A stretch of DNA of 64,000 bases from Streptomyces sp. TN58 (GTDB lineage Bacteria; Actinomycetota; Actinomycetes; Streptomycetales; Streptomycetaceae): the NCBI RefSeq assembly GCF_001941845.1, contig NZ_CP018870.1, positions 3,752,501 through 3,816,500 on the forward strand. Direction: 5' to 3'. The translations under genes were made by a program, and so were the position numbers. The notes below the pieces were generated by a model that was not told the DNA's origin, made no database searches, and saw nothing but the letters and a program-made list of their open reading frames with translations. Of the stretch, positions 40,327-49,372 are shown in pieces; the stretch's first letter is position 1; every line of letters begins with the position of its first letter.

Positions 40327-40671
40327 ATGACAGCAGACGACTCGTACGGGCGACTCGACGACGACGACTACCCCGCCTACACCATGGGCAGGGCCGCCGA
40401 GATGATCGGCAGCACCCAGGGCTTCCTGCGCGCCATCGGCGAAGCGCGCCTCATCACCCCGCTCCGCTCCGCGGGCGGCCACCGCCGCTACTCCCGCTAC
40501 CAGCTGCGCATCGCCGCACGCGCCCGGGAACTCGTCGACCAGGGCACTCCCATCGAAGCCGCCTGCCGCATCATCATCCTTGAGGACCAGCTCGAAGAGG
40601 CCCAGCGCCTCAACGCCGAATACCGCCGCGCCGCGGAATCCGGCACGCCGCCCGCCCCGGACCGTCTGTGA
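40327..40671 (+). CDS. MerR-family regulator
   Basis: 114 residues from ATG with AGAGAGGT upstream. The winged helix is at about residues 20-65 (YTMGRAAEMIGSTQGFLRAIGEARLITPLRSAGGHRRYSRYQL). A short helix (EAACRIIILEDQLEEAQRLN) then stands in for the usual dimerisation coil. Function unknown. Preceded by an exceptionally long leader with repeated sites. Confidence 0.88.
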   Translation: MTADDSYGRLDDDDYPAYTMGRAAEMIGSTQGFLRAIGEARLITPLRSAGGHRRYSRYQLRIAARARELVDQGTPIEAACRIIILEDQLEEAQRLNAEYRRAAESGTPPAPDRL

Positions 40672-40735
40672 CGAAAGTCTGACGTCGCCCGGATCCCCCT
40701 GGCGGTCCGCACCCCCGCGGTGGTCGACTCAAGGG

Positions 40736-41464
40736 GTGACGACAGACGACCCCGACGACACCGAGGGCGCCCCCGTAGGGCGCCGTCTGGTGCTCGGCAT
40801 GATCGCGCTCGGCGGCGGAGGCCTCGTCGCCGCACCGTACGTGCAGCGCGCGACGGAGACCTTCCTCGGCGCCGCCTCGGACAAGGACCCGACCGGACTC
40901 ACGGGACTGCTGCCCAACGGCGGCGGCTTCCGCTACTACTCCGTCGTCTCCTCCGTCCCGCGGAAGACCGAGCAGACCTACCGGCTCACCGTGGACGGCC
41001 TGGTCGACCACCCCACCACCTACACCCTCGACGCGCTACGGCAACTGCCGCAGACGCGTGTCGTACGGGACGTGCAGTGCGTCACCGGCTGGCGGGTCCC
41101 CCAGACGCCCTTCTCCGGCGTCACGCTGTCCCACCTGCTCGACGCGGCCGGCGTACGGCCGGAAGCGACGGCGATCCGCTTCACCTGCTTCGACGGCACC
41201 TACAGCGAGAGCCTCACCCTCCCGCAGGCCCGGCGCGACGACGTACTGGTCGCTCTGCAGATGCAGGACAAGCCGGTCAGCCACACCCACGGCGGCCCGG
41301 TCCGGCTCTACGTCGCGCCGATGTACTTCTACAAGTCGGCGAAATGGCTCTCCGGGATCACGCTCACGTCCGACGTGCGGCCCGGCTACTGGGAGGAGCG
41401 GGGCTATGACGTCGACGCCTGGGTCGGCGGATCCAACGGGCGCAGTGACGCACCCACCGTCTGA
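40736..41464 (+). CDS. Sulfite-oxidase-type molybdopterin oxidoreductase
   Basis: 242 residues from GTG. An RR-containing hydrophobic start (GRRLVLGMIALGGGGLVAAP, residues 15-34) suggests Tat export or an anchor. The molybdenum-ligand cysteine is Cys115 in VQCVTGWR, and the domain ends YKSAKWLSGI. Similar in layout to MsrP/YedY-type enzymes that reduce or oxidise sulfur compounds. The next gene, a cytochrome b, overlaps it by 20 bp and is the likely electron partner. Confidence 0.87.
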   Translation: MTTDDPDDTEGAPVGRRLVLGMIALGGGGLVAAPYVQRATETFLGAASDKDPTGLTGLLPNGGGFRYYSVVSSVPRKTEQTYRLTVDGLVDHPTTYTLDALRQLPQTRVVRDVQCVTGWRVPQTPFSGVTLSHLLDAAGVRPEATAIRFTCFDGTYSESLTLPQARRDDVLVALQMQDKPVSHTHGGPVRLYVAPMYFYKSAKWLSGITLTSDVRPGYWEERGYDVDAWVGGSNGRSDAPTV

Positions 41465-42122
41465 ACCGGCCCGGCGGGTACGCAGGTTCACCCGCGCCGA
41501 GCGCTGGGTCCACCGCACGACGGCCGGCCTGCTGCTGCTCTGCGTCGCGACCGCCGCCGCGCTCTACGTCCCCCAGATCGCCGAACTCGTCGGCCGCCGC
41601 GCTCTCGTCGTCACCGTCCACGAATGGGCCGGGATCCTGCTGCCCGCACCCTTCCTGCTGGGCCTCGCCTCTCCCGCCTTCCGGACCGACCTGCGCAGGC
41701 TGAACCGGTTCGGGCCGCACGACAGGAAGTGGCTGCGCGCGGTACGGCGACGCGACCGCCGCTCCGGTTCCCGGCCGGCGGGCAAGTTCAACGCCGGGCA
41801 GAAGATCTACGCGTCGTGGATCGCCGGCGCCGTCCTCGTCATGCTGGCGACCGGGCTGCTGATGTGGTTCACGCACCTGACACCCCTGGTGTGGCGTACG
41901 AGCGCCACCTTCGTGCACGACTGGCTGGCTTTGGCCGTCGGCATCGTGGTGGCCGGCCACATCGGCATGGCGCTCGCCGACCCGGAGGCGCGCAGGGGCA
42001 TGCGTACCGGGTCGGTCGAGCGCGTCTGGGCACGGCGGGAGCACCCGCTGTGGCTGAGGGACGACCCGCAGGACGCGCCGCAGGACGCGTCGGACGGCGG
42101 GCCGGAGGACCAGGGCGGCTGA
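41445..42122 (+). CDS. Cytochrome b-type membrane subunit
   Basis: 225 residues from GTG 41445. Four hydrophobic segments with histidines at their ends (WVHRTTAGLLLLCVATAAALYVP, VTVHEWAGILLPAPFLLGL, IAGAVLVMLATGLLMWFTH, FVHDWLALAVGIVVAGHIGMAL) fit the formate dehydrogenase-gamma/cytochrome b561 fold binding two hemes. The acidic tail is short. It probably feeds electrons to the overlapping molybdoenzyme. Confidence 0.86.
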   Translation: MTHPPSEPARRVRRFTRAERWVHRTTAGLLLLCVATAAALYVPQIAELVGRRALVVTVHEWAGILLPAPFLLGLASPAFRTDLRRLNRFGPHDRKWLRAVRRRDRRSGSRPAGKFNAGQKIYASWIAGAVLVMLATGLLMWFTHLTPLVWRTSATFVHDWLALAVGIVVAGHIGMALADPEARRGMRTGSVERVWARREHPLWLRDDPQDAPQDASDGGPEDQGG

Positions 42123-42287
42123 CGGAGCCGGCACCCGGCCGCGCCGGATGCGTTCCGCCGGGTGGGCGGCCGGGGCCGGCCGCCGTGTCGGCGCGGGCGC
42201 GGGCGGCGGCGCAAGGAGGATGTGGCGGACGTTTCCCGGGAGCTCCCGCGAGTACCGTGGGAGGGGCATCCGGGGCCGCACCGGCGG

Positions 42288-43100
42288 ATGGGGATGACAG
42301 GCGTGTCGACATCGAGTCACGAAACATACGGCGCACCCTGCTGGGTCAGCCTCATGGCGCGCGACGTCGGCGCGGCGCAGGCCTTCTACAGCGCGGTCCT
42401 CGGCTGGCGGTTCGGCGGCGACCGCCTCGGCGGGGGATTCGCCGTCGGCTTCAGCGACGGCGTCCCGGTCGCCGGCCTCGGATCCATGCCCGCCGGGGTC
42501 ACGGTCCCGGTCGCCTGGACCCCGTACTTCGCCGTGGACGACGCCGACGGCACGGCCGCACGCATCCTGGAGCGCAGCGGGACCGTGGCCGTCGGCCCCC
42601 TCGCCTTCGGTACGGGACGGGCGGCGCTCGCCGCCGACCTCGACGGCGCGGTCTTCGGGATCTGGCAGGGCGACGCCATCCCCGACTGGGGTATGGGCGG
42701 CGAGGCCGCGCCGGCCTGGCTGGAACTGCGCACCAGGAACGCCTTCGACGCCGCCATCTTCTACGGCGAGGTCCTGGAATGGGCGTGCTCCCAGGAGGGC
42801 TGCTGCGAGGTCGCCTACGTGGAGGAGGACCACCGCATCCTGCTGCGCCACGCGGGCCGTACGGTGGCCCGCCTGCACGGCGGGACGCTCGCGCAGGCCC
42901 CCGACCCGAACGTGCGGCCGCGCTGGCACGTCCACTTCCGGGTGCCCGACCTGGAAACCGCGGTGAAGGCCGCGACCGGCCTGGGCGGCAGCACCGTCTC
43001 CGTGGCGCAGGCCGTTTCGCGCCCGCAGGAGATCACCCTGCGCGATCCCGAGGGAGCGCTGTTCGGGATCGTCGGACCAGCCGATTCCGTGCCCTTCTGA
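42288..43100 (+). CDS. VOC-family protein with two domains
   Basis: 270 residues from ATG 42288 (ATG 42294 and GTG 42303 also possible). Two glyoxalase-like modules: PCWVSLMARDVGAAQAFYSAVLGW at the start and APAWLELRTRNAFDAAIFYGEVLEW in mid-protein. Possible roles are lyase, dioxygenase or drug binding. It is separate from the two-component genes that follow. Confidence 0.85.
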   Translation: MGMTGVSTSSHETYGAPCWVSLMARDVGAAQAFYSAVLGWRFGGDRLGGGFAVGFSDGVPVAGLGSMPAGVTVPVAWTPYFAVDDADGTAARILERSGTVAVGPLAFGTGRAALAADLDGAVFGIWQGDAIPDWGMGGEAAPAWLELRTRNAFDAAIFYGEVLEWACSQEGCCEVAYVEEDHRILLRHAGRTVARLHGGTLAQAPDPNVRPRWHVHFRVPDLETAVKAATGLGGSTVSVAQAVSRPQEITLRDPEGALFGIVGPADSVPF

Positions 43101-43128
43101 CCCCTGCCCCCTGCCCCCGGCCCGCCGC

Positions 43129-43148
43129 CCTCTGCCTTTGGGCAGAGG
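43129..43148. promoter_or_regulatory. Operator candidate of the two-component system
   Basis: CCTCTGCC-TTTG-GGCAGAGG, perfect 8-bp inverted repeat. The same repeat with the same spacer lies at 45620-45639 upstream of the ABC genes. Confidence 0.65.
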
Positions 43149-43205
43149 CGCAGATCGGCCGCAGGGTCCATGCCGGCGCGCGGCCCGGCGTCGATACTGG
43201 TCAGC

Positions 43206-44927
43206 GTGGTGCCCATCAGCTCTCCCCGTCGTCCCGCACGCCTCCGCCCGGTCGCGGAGACGGCCGGCGCGGGCCTGGCCGGCCTGTGCGTGTACGCGGC
43301 GATCGGCCACCTCGGGTACCTGCCGCACCCACCCCTCCAGCTCCTCGTCCTCGCCCTGGCCACCGGGCTCTTCGCGCTGCGCCGCCGCCGGCCCGGGCCC
43401 GTGCTCCTGCTCCTCGCCGCGCTGACCGGCCCGGTGCCGGCCGTCGGGCCGGTCACGGCGGCGGCCGCCTACTCCGTGGCCCGCCGGATGGCCCGGCCGC
43501 GCCCGCGCGCCCGGCTGCTCACCGCCGCCGGCGCCCTCCTCGTGGTGTGCGCGACGGCGGCCGGACCGCGGCTCGGGCCCGGTTCGGCGGCGTACGGGCT
43601 GGCCCTGGGCCTGGTCCTCGCACCGGCCGCCGTGATCGTCCCCGGCCTGATCGGCACGGCGCGGGGGCAGCAGGGCCGCCTGGTGCGGGCGCTGCGCGAG
43701 CGCGGTGACGCGGCCGAGCGGGCCCGCCGGCTGGCCGACAGCGAGGCCCGGATCCACGAGCGCTCCCGAATCGCCGCCGAGATGCACGACCTGGTGGGCC
43801 ACCGGCTCAGCCTGGTCTCCCTGCACGCCGGCGGGCTGGAGCTGGCCCTGGAGGGAGCCGCCCCGCAGCTGCGCGAGGAGGCCGTCCTGGTGCGGAGCAC
43901 CACCCGCGACGCCATGCGCGAGCTGCGCCAGGTCCTCGGCGTGCTCGGGCCGCTCGCCCGGGACACCGGATCCGACGCCCTCACCGACGCGACCGGCACC
44001 CGCGCCGACATCGAGGCGCTGGTCGCGCAGTCCCGCGACGGAGGGATCGCGGTACGGCTCGACTGGACGGGGCCCGACCTCGACGCCCGTCCCGCGCCGG
44101 TCCGGCGGGCGGTGCACCGTGTCGTACGGGAGGCCCTGACCAACGTGCACCGGTACGCGGCCGACGCGCACGTCACCGTGACGGTCGAGCACGACACCGC
44201 CGCGGCGGCCACCGCCGAGGCCGCCGGAGCCCGGGTCCGGGTCACCGTACGGAACGGGGCCCGGCCCGGGCCGCCGACGCGGACCCCGGCGGAGGAACCG
44301 GGCACCGGACGCGGCCTCGCCGGACTGCGCGAGCGCGTGGAACTGCTCGGCGGGTCCTTCGAGGCCGCCGCCCTGCCGTCCGGCGGGTTCCGGGTGGCCG
44401 CGACCGTGCCCGCCGAGCCGGCCGCGCCGGGTACCGCGGCGGGGACGGCCCCGCCGGCCGGCCCCCACCCGACCGGCACCGACGCCGACCCAGCCGACCC
44501 CGGCGCCACCGCCACCGCCACCGCCCCCGCCCCTGACGGGCGGCGGACCGCCGAGGCCCTGACGCTCGCCTCCGGGCTGGCGGCACTGTCCGCGCTCATG
44601 GTCGTCGGGGTCGCCTTCGTGTACGCCGCCCAGCCGACGGGGCGTTCCGGGCCGGCGCCGCTGCCGCGCATCGGCATGACGTACGCGGAGGTGGCCGGGC
44701 ACGGCGTGCTGGACAACGCGGCGGTACGGGCCGCCGCCACCGGCCACGAGCCGCCGCGTCCGGCCGGTGCGGCCGGCTGCGTCTACCCGTTCAACGGCGC
44801 CACCGAGCGGCACCCCGGCGGGCTGCTCATCGCCCGCTACTGCTTCGACGCCGCCCAGCGGCTGATCGCCATCGACCGGTTCGGCGTACCGTCGGTCCGG
44901 GACACCACGCCCTGGGAGACACCGTGA
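43206..44927 (+). CDS. Sensor histidine kinase with C-terminal membrane-anchored domain
   Basis: 573 residues from GTG 43206. Four to five N-terminal hydrophobic segments (to about residue 150). HisKA_3 with phospho-acceptor His194 in EMHDLVGHR and a HATPase domain ending GRGLAGLRERVELLGGSF. Unusually, a Pro/Ala linker is then followed by a further hydrophobic segment (about 465-490) and an approximately 85-residue tail with two cysteines (GCVYPF, YCFDAA), probably outside the cell. The response regulator start overlaps the stop by 4 bp. Confidence 0.9.
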   Translation: MVPISSPRRPARLRPVAETAGAGLAGLCVYAAIGHLGYLPHPPLQLLVLALATGLFALRRRRPGPVLLLLAALTGPVPAVGPVTAAAAYSVARRMARPRPRARLLTAAGALLVVCATAAGPRLGPGSAAYGLALGLVLAPAAVIVPGLIGTARGQQGRLVRALRERGDAAERARRLADSEARIHERSRIAAEMHDLVGHRLSLVSLHAGGLELALEGAAPQLREEAVLVRSTTRDAMRELRQVLGVLGPLARDTGSDALTDATGTRADIEALVAQSRDGGIAVRLDWTGPDLDARPAPVRRAVHRVVREALTNVHRYAADAHVTVTVEHDTAAAATAEAAGARVRVTVRNGARPGPPTRTPAEEPGTGRGLAGLRERVELLGGSFEAAALPSGGFRVAATVPAEPAAPGTAAGTAPPAGPHPTGTDADPADPGATATATAPAPDGRRTAEALTLASGLAALSALMVVGVAFVYAAQPTGRSGPAPLPRIGMTYAEVAGHGVLDNAAVRAAATGHEPPRPAGAAGCVYPFNGATERHPGGLLIARYCFDAAQRLIAIDRFGVPSVRDTTPWETP

Positions 44928-45601
44928 CGACGCCCGCCCGGCCCATCCGTGTCCTGCTCGCCGACGACGAGACGATGATCCGGCACGGGGTCCGCCTGAT
45001 CCTGCGGCACGCCGGCGACATCGACGTCGTCGCCGAGGCCTGCGACGGACGGCAGGCCGTCGAACTGGCCGCCGCCCACCGGCCCGACGTGGCGCTGGTG
45101 GACATCCGGATGCCGGTCTGCGACGGCCTCGCCGCGATCGCACCGCTGCTCGCCCTCGATCCGGCGCCGCGCGTGGTGATGCTGACGACCTTCGGCGACG
45201 AGGACAACGTCATCCGGGCGCTGCGGGAGGGCGCCGCGGGCTTCCTCCTGAAGGACGAGGGCCCGCAGGAGCTCATCGGGGCGGTACGCGCCGCAGCCGC
45301 CGGCGACGCCGTGCTGTCCCCGGGCGTGACCGGGTCGGTGATCGCCCGGATGCTCCGCGGCGGCGACCGGGACGGCCCCGGCGCCGGGCCCGTCGACGAG
45401 CGGATCGCGCGGCTCACCGTACGGGAGCGGGAGGTCCTGTCGATGCTGGGCGAGGGGCTGTCGAACCAGGACATCGCCGGCCGGCTCGGCATCGGGGTCG
45501 GCACGGTGAAGACGCACGTGGGCGCGATCCTGGAGAAGACCGGTTCGGCAAGCCGGGTTCAGGCGGCCCTCCTCGCCCACCGGACCGGCCTGGCCTCCTG
45601 A
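44924..45601 (+). CDS. NarL/LuxR-family response regulator
   Basis: 225 residues from GTG. Receiver domain with phosphorylated Asp60 (VALVDIRMP). The LuxR helix-turn-helix is at about residues 160-215 (LTVREREVLSMLGEGLSNQDIAGRLGIGVGTVKTHV). Partner of the preceding kinase, likely binding the CCTCTGCC repeats. Confidence 0.93.
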   Translation: MTTPARPIRVLLADDETMIRHGVRLILRHAGDIDVVAEACDGRQAVELAAAHRPDVALVDIRMPVCDGLAAIAPLLALDPAPRVVMLTTFGDEDNVIRALREGAAGFLLKDEGPQELIGAVRAAAAGDAVLSPGVTGSVIARMLRGGDRDGPGAGPVDERIARLTVREREVLSMLGEGLSNQDIAGRLGIGVGTVKTHVGAILEKTGSASRVQAALLAHRTGLAS

Positions 45602-45619
45602 GGCCGGGCGGCCCGCCGG

Positions 45620-45672
45620 CCTCTGCCCGAAGGCGGAGGCGGCGTGCCCGCGGCTGGGTCCGAAGGCAGAGG
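45620..45672. promoter_or_regulatory. Operator candidate upstream of the ABC exporter
   Basis: CCTCTGCC-CGAA-GGCGGAGG (45620-45639) plus a half-site GGCAGAGG (45665-45672). Matches the repeat upstream of the kinase gene. Confidence 0.6.
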
Positions 45673-45826
45673 CCGGCGGCCCCGCCCCCTCCCTCCGACA
45701 GAGCTCGACTCCAGCCTCCAGCACGATGTCTGCGCAGGTCAGAGCGGTGAGCATGGAATGCGTCCCCGGTCCGGCCACCCCTTCGGGTGGAGACCGACGC
45801 ATCTCGCACCCGAGGCGGAGTCCCCC

Positions 45827-46573
45827 ATGTCGCAGTCCCCATCGCCCTCCCGGCCGGCCGCCCGCGCCACCGCTCTGACCAAGGTGTACGGGAAGGGGGA
45901 GACCCGGGTGACCGCCCTGGACGCGGTGACGGTCGACATCGCCCCGGGCCGGTTCACCGCCGTGATGGGCCCCTCGGGCTCCGGCAAGTCCACGCTGATG
46001 CACTGCCTGGCCGGGCTCGACACGGTGACCTCCGGTTCCGCGTGCGTCGGCGGCACCGAGCTGTCCTCGCTGAGCGAGAAGCAGCTGACGGCCCTGCGGC
46101 GGGAGAAGGTCGGCTTCGTGTTCCAGGGCTTCAACCTGATGCCCACCCTGACCGCGCTGGAGAACATCACGCTGCCGCTGCGGCTCGCCGGCCGCCGGCC
46201 GGACCCCGCCTGGCTGGAGGCCGTGGTGGCCACGGTCGGGCTGGCGGGCCGGCTGCACCACCGCCCGGCCGAGCTGTCCGGCGGTCAGCAGCAACGGGTC
46301 GCGGTGGCACGGGCGTTGATCACCCGGCCCGAGATCGTCTTCGCCGACGAGCCGACCGGGAACCTCGATTCACGCTCCGGCGCGGAAATCCTCCGCTTCC
46401 TGCGCGACTGCGTACGGGAGTTGGGGCAGACGGTGGTCATGGTCACCCACGACCCGGCGGCCGCCGCGTACGCCGACCGGGTCCTGTTCCTGGCCGACGG
46501 CCGCGTGGTCGACGAACTGCACGAGCCGTCCGCCGCGGCCGTACTCGACCGGATGCCCGGCCTCGAAAGCTGA
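45827..46573 (+). CDS. ABC transporter ATP-binding protein (MacB/LolD type)
   Basis: 248 residues from ATG 45827. Walker A GPSGSGKST, Q-loop FQGFNLMPTL, signature LSGGQQQR and Walker B IVFADEP are intact. Pairs with the FtsX-like permease 65 bp downstream; such pairs export or remodel envelope substrates and are commonly controlled by NarL-type two-component systems. Confidence 0.94.
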   Translation: MSQSPSPSRPAARATALTKVYGKGETRVTALDAVTVDIAPGRFTAVMGPSGSGKSTLMHCLAGLDTVTSGSACVGGTELSSLSEKQLTALRREKVGFVFQGFNLMPTLTALENITLPLRLAGRRPDPAWLEAVVATVGLAGRLHHRPAELSGGQQQRVAVARALITRPEIVFADEPTGNLDSRSGAEILRFLRDCVRELGQTVVMVTHDPAAAAYADRVLFLADGRVVDELHEPSAAAVLDRMPGLES

Positions 46574-46638
46574 GCCGCCTGCTCCGGCTCCTGCTGCTCC
46601 TGCGGCTCCCCTCTCCTCACCTCCCCCGAAAGCTGCCC

Positions 46639-49203
46639 ATGCTGCGTACAGCCCTGCGCAACCTCCTCGCGCACAAGGCCCGTCTGGCCATGACCGTCCT
46701 GGCGGTCTGCCTCGGCGTCGCGTTCGTCTCCGGCACCCTCGTCTTCGCCGACTCCTCCGCCGCCGCCTACCGCGCCGCCGCGTCGAAGAGCTTCGCCGGC
46801 GTCGACGTCACCGTGACCCCGAAGGACCCCCCGGACGCTTCCCCCGGCGAAGAACGCGCGAGCGTCCTGGACGACGCGCTGGTACGCCAGCTGGCCGCCG
46901 TATCCGGTGTGGCCGCCGTACGGCCCGCCGCCGACGGGTCCGCCGTCCTCTCCGCCGCCGACGGCACCCCGCTGCGCGCGGGCAGGGCGTGGGCGAACCT
47001 CGGCGCCGCCCACGTACCGGACGGGAACGGCGAGGACGGCCGGTACCCGCTGGTCGAGGGCCGGGCTCCGCGCAGCGGCGACGAGATCGCCGTGGACACG
47101 GGCACCGCCGCCGCCGGCCGGTACCGGCTCGGGGACACGGTCACACTGGCCACCGACGGCCCGGTCATGACGAAGCGGCTCGTGGGCCTCGTCGCCGTGA
47201 AGGACACCCGGGTGACCGCGGGCGGCACCCTCGTGCTGTTCGACAAGGCCACCGCCCAGCGGCTGTTCGCCTCCCCGGGCCGGTACACCGGGATCGACCT
47301 CACCGCCGCGCCCGGCACCGGCCAGGCCGAACTCTCCGGCCGGGTGGCCTCCGTACTGCCCGCCGGGCGGGCCGAGGCCACGACCGGCGCCGCCCAGGCG
47401 GCCCAGCAGGCCTCCTACGTCGCCACCCTGACCCGAGGTCACACCAAAATGCCGCTGGTCTTCGCCGGCGTCTCGCTGTTCATCGGCTCCTTCCTCATCG
47501 TCAACACCTTCACGATGCTTGTGACGCGGCGCACCCGCGAGATCGCGCTGCTGCGGGCGATCGGCGCCACACGCCGCCAGGTCGCCGGCTCCGTGCTCGC
47601 CGAGGCCGCCCTGCTCGGCCTCGTCGCCTCCGCCGCCGGCTTCCTGCTCGGCCTCGGCGTCGCCGCCGTACTGCCCGGCCTGCTCGGCGCCTCCCAGGAC
47701 GCCCTGCCCGACGGGCCGCTGGTGATCGGCCCGCTGCCCGTCGCGGCCGCGCTCTGCGTCGGCGTGGGCGTGACAGTGCCGGCCGCCTGGCTGCCGTCCC
47801 GCCGGGCGGCGAAGGTCGCACCGGTCGAGGCGATGCGTTCGGCGCAGCAGCCCCCCTCCGCCACGCAGTCGCGGGTCCGCGCCGGTGCGGGGCTGGTCCT
47901 GCTCGTCCTCGGCGCCGGGCTGCTGGTGTCGCTGAGCGGGGCGGAGGACGCCTCGGCCCGCAACCTCCAGGACGCGATGCTCGCCTGCGGCGTCCTCGCA
48001 GCCGGCCTGATCCTGCTGGCGCCGCTGCTCGCCGCACCGGTGATCCGGCAGGCGGGACGGCTGACCGGCCGCTTCGGCGCCGTCGGCCACCTCGCCCGGG
48101 AGAACGCGCTGCGCGACCCGCGGCGCACCGCCGCCACCGCCTCCTCCCTGATGATCAGTACGGCGCTGGTCGCCGGGCTGGCCGTCGTCGGGAACTCCAC
48201 CGCGCAGGCCCTGGACCGCCAGGCCGCCGCCGGACTCGGCGCGGACTACGTGATCGGCACCCGCACCCCCACCACCGGCATCGACCCGGCCGCCGTCGAG
48301 CGGGTCGCCGCCACGGCCGGCGTGCGGACCGCGGCGGCCGTCGCCGACGTGCCGGTGTTCACCGGCGGCGGCGTCAGGCGGATCGCCGGTGTGGACCCGG
48401 CCGCCGTGGACGCGGTCATGCGCCTGGACTTCACCGCAGGCTCCGCCGAGGACCTCGGGCCCGGCCGGATCGCCGTCTCCGCCACGCTCGCCCGGGAACA
48501 GGGGCTGGCCGCGGGCGATCGGATCGAGGCCCGCATCGGGCACGGACACCAGCCGCGCCCGTACACGGTCGTCGGCGTCTACCGGGACAACCCCGTCGCC
48601 GGCGACGCGCTCGGCGACCTCGGCGAGGTACGGCAGAACGGCTTCCTGCCCGGGTCCGTCCAGCGGATCCTCGTCCGTACCGACGACGGCGCCTCCTCCG
48701 ACGCCGTGGGCAAGGGGCTGCGCACCGCGGTGGGCGCCAACCCGCTGCTGAAGGTCCAGGACCGGGCTGCCCTCGTCCGCGAGGCCGCGGGCAGCCTGGG
48801 CGAGCTGCTGACCCTGATGTACGGGCTGCTGGCGATCGGCGTCGTGATCAGCGCGCTCGGCATCGTGAACACCCTCGCGATGTCGGTGTCGGAGCGGACC
48901 CGGGAGATCGGCGTGCTGCGCGCCATCGGCATGGAGCGGGCCGGCGTACGGCGGATGATCCGGCTGGAAGCCGTGGTCGTGGCCGCGTTCGGCACGCTGC
49001 TGGGGCTGGCGGGCGGCGTGTTCAGCGCCTGGGCGGTCGGCTCGCTGGCGAACGGCGCGATGGAGCAGTACGCGTTCGCACCGCCGTGGGGGAGGCTGCT
49101 GCTGGTCTGCCTGCTGTCCCTCGCGGTCGGCGCGGCCGCCGCGGTCGTACCCGCCCGCCGGGCGGCGGCGCTGAGCCCGCTGCGCGCCGTCGCCGAGGCC
49201 TGA
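46639..49203 (+). CDS. FtsX-like ABC permease
   Basis: 854 residues from ATG 46639. One N-terminal hydrophobic segment, a large outside domain (about 45-250), two FtsX cores (about 270-390 and 730-840) and further segments between. Each core has the RTREIALLRAIGATR or RTREIGVLRAIGMER signature. Works with the preceding ATPase. Confidence 0.94.
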   Translation: MLRTALRNLLAHKARLAMTVLAVCLGVAFVSGTLVFADSSAAAYRAAASKSFAGVDVTVTPKDPPDASPGEERASVLDDALVRQLAAVSGVAAVRPAADGSAVLSAADGTPLRAGRAWANLGAAHVPDGNGEDGRYPLVEGRAPRSGDEIAVDTGTAAAGRYRLGDTVTLATDGPVMTKRLVGLVAVKDTRVTAGGTLVLFDKATAQRLFASPGRYTGIDLTAAPGTGQAELSGRVASVLPAGRAEATTGAAQAAQQASYVATLTRGHTKMPLVFAGVSLFIGSFLIVNTFTMLVTRRTREIALLRAIGATRRQVAGSVLAEAALLGLVASAAGFLLGLGVAAVLPGLLGASQDALPDGPLVIGPLPVAAALCVGVGVTVPAAWLPSRRAAKVAPVEAMRSAQQPPSATQSRVRAGAGLVLLVLGAGLLVSLSGAEDASARNLQDAMLACGVLAAGLILLAPLLAAPVIRQAGRLTGRFGAVGHLARENALRDPRRTAATASSLMISTALVAGLAVVGNSTAQALDRQAAAGLGADYVIGTRTPTTGIDPAAVERVAATAGVRTAAAVADVPVFTGGGVRRIAGVDPAAVDAVMRLDFTAGSAEDLGPGRIAVSATLAREQGLAAGDRIEARIGHGHQPRPYTVVGVYRDNPVAGDALGDLGEVRQNGFLPGSVQRILVRTDDGASSDAVGKGLRTAVGANPLLKVQDRAALVREAAGSLGELLTLMYGLLAIGVVISALGIVNTLAMSVSERTREIGVLRAIGMERAGVRRMIRLEAVVVAAFGTLLGLAGGVFSAWAVGSLANGAMEQYAFAPPWGRLLLVCLLSLAVGAAAAVVPARRAAALSPLRAVAEA

Positions 49204-49221
49204 GGGCGCGAGCGCTCCTCT

Positions 49222-49257
49222 GGCGACGCAGGCGACCCAGGCGACCCAGGCGACCGG
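49222..49257. repeat. Four 9-bp tandem repeats
   Basis: GGCGACGCA, two GGCGACCCA and GGCGACCGG units in the gap after the permease gene. No function evident. Confidence 0.85.
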
Positions 49258-49372
49258 GGCCGCGTCACCTGTAGGGCGCAGCTGAACAGGCGCGTCCGGT
49301 GGCGGTCCGGTTCCAATGGCAGGGCGCGGCCTCCGCCGCACCCTGCCGTGCCCCGCCGTCCCCGGGAGTGCC

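Noticed and set aside
41364..45143. 1259-residue leftward open frame
   Set aside because: Antisense to the cytochrome b, VOC, kinase and regulator genes; composition of a shadow frame.
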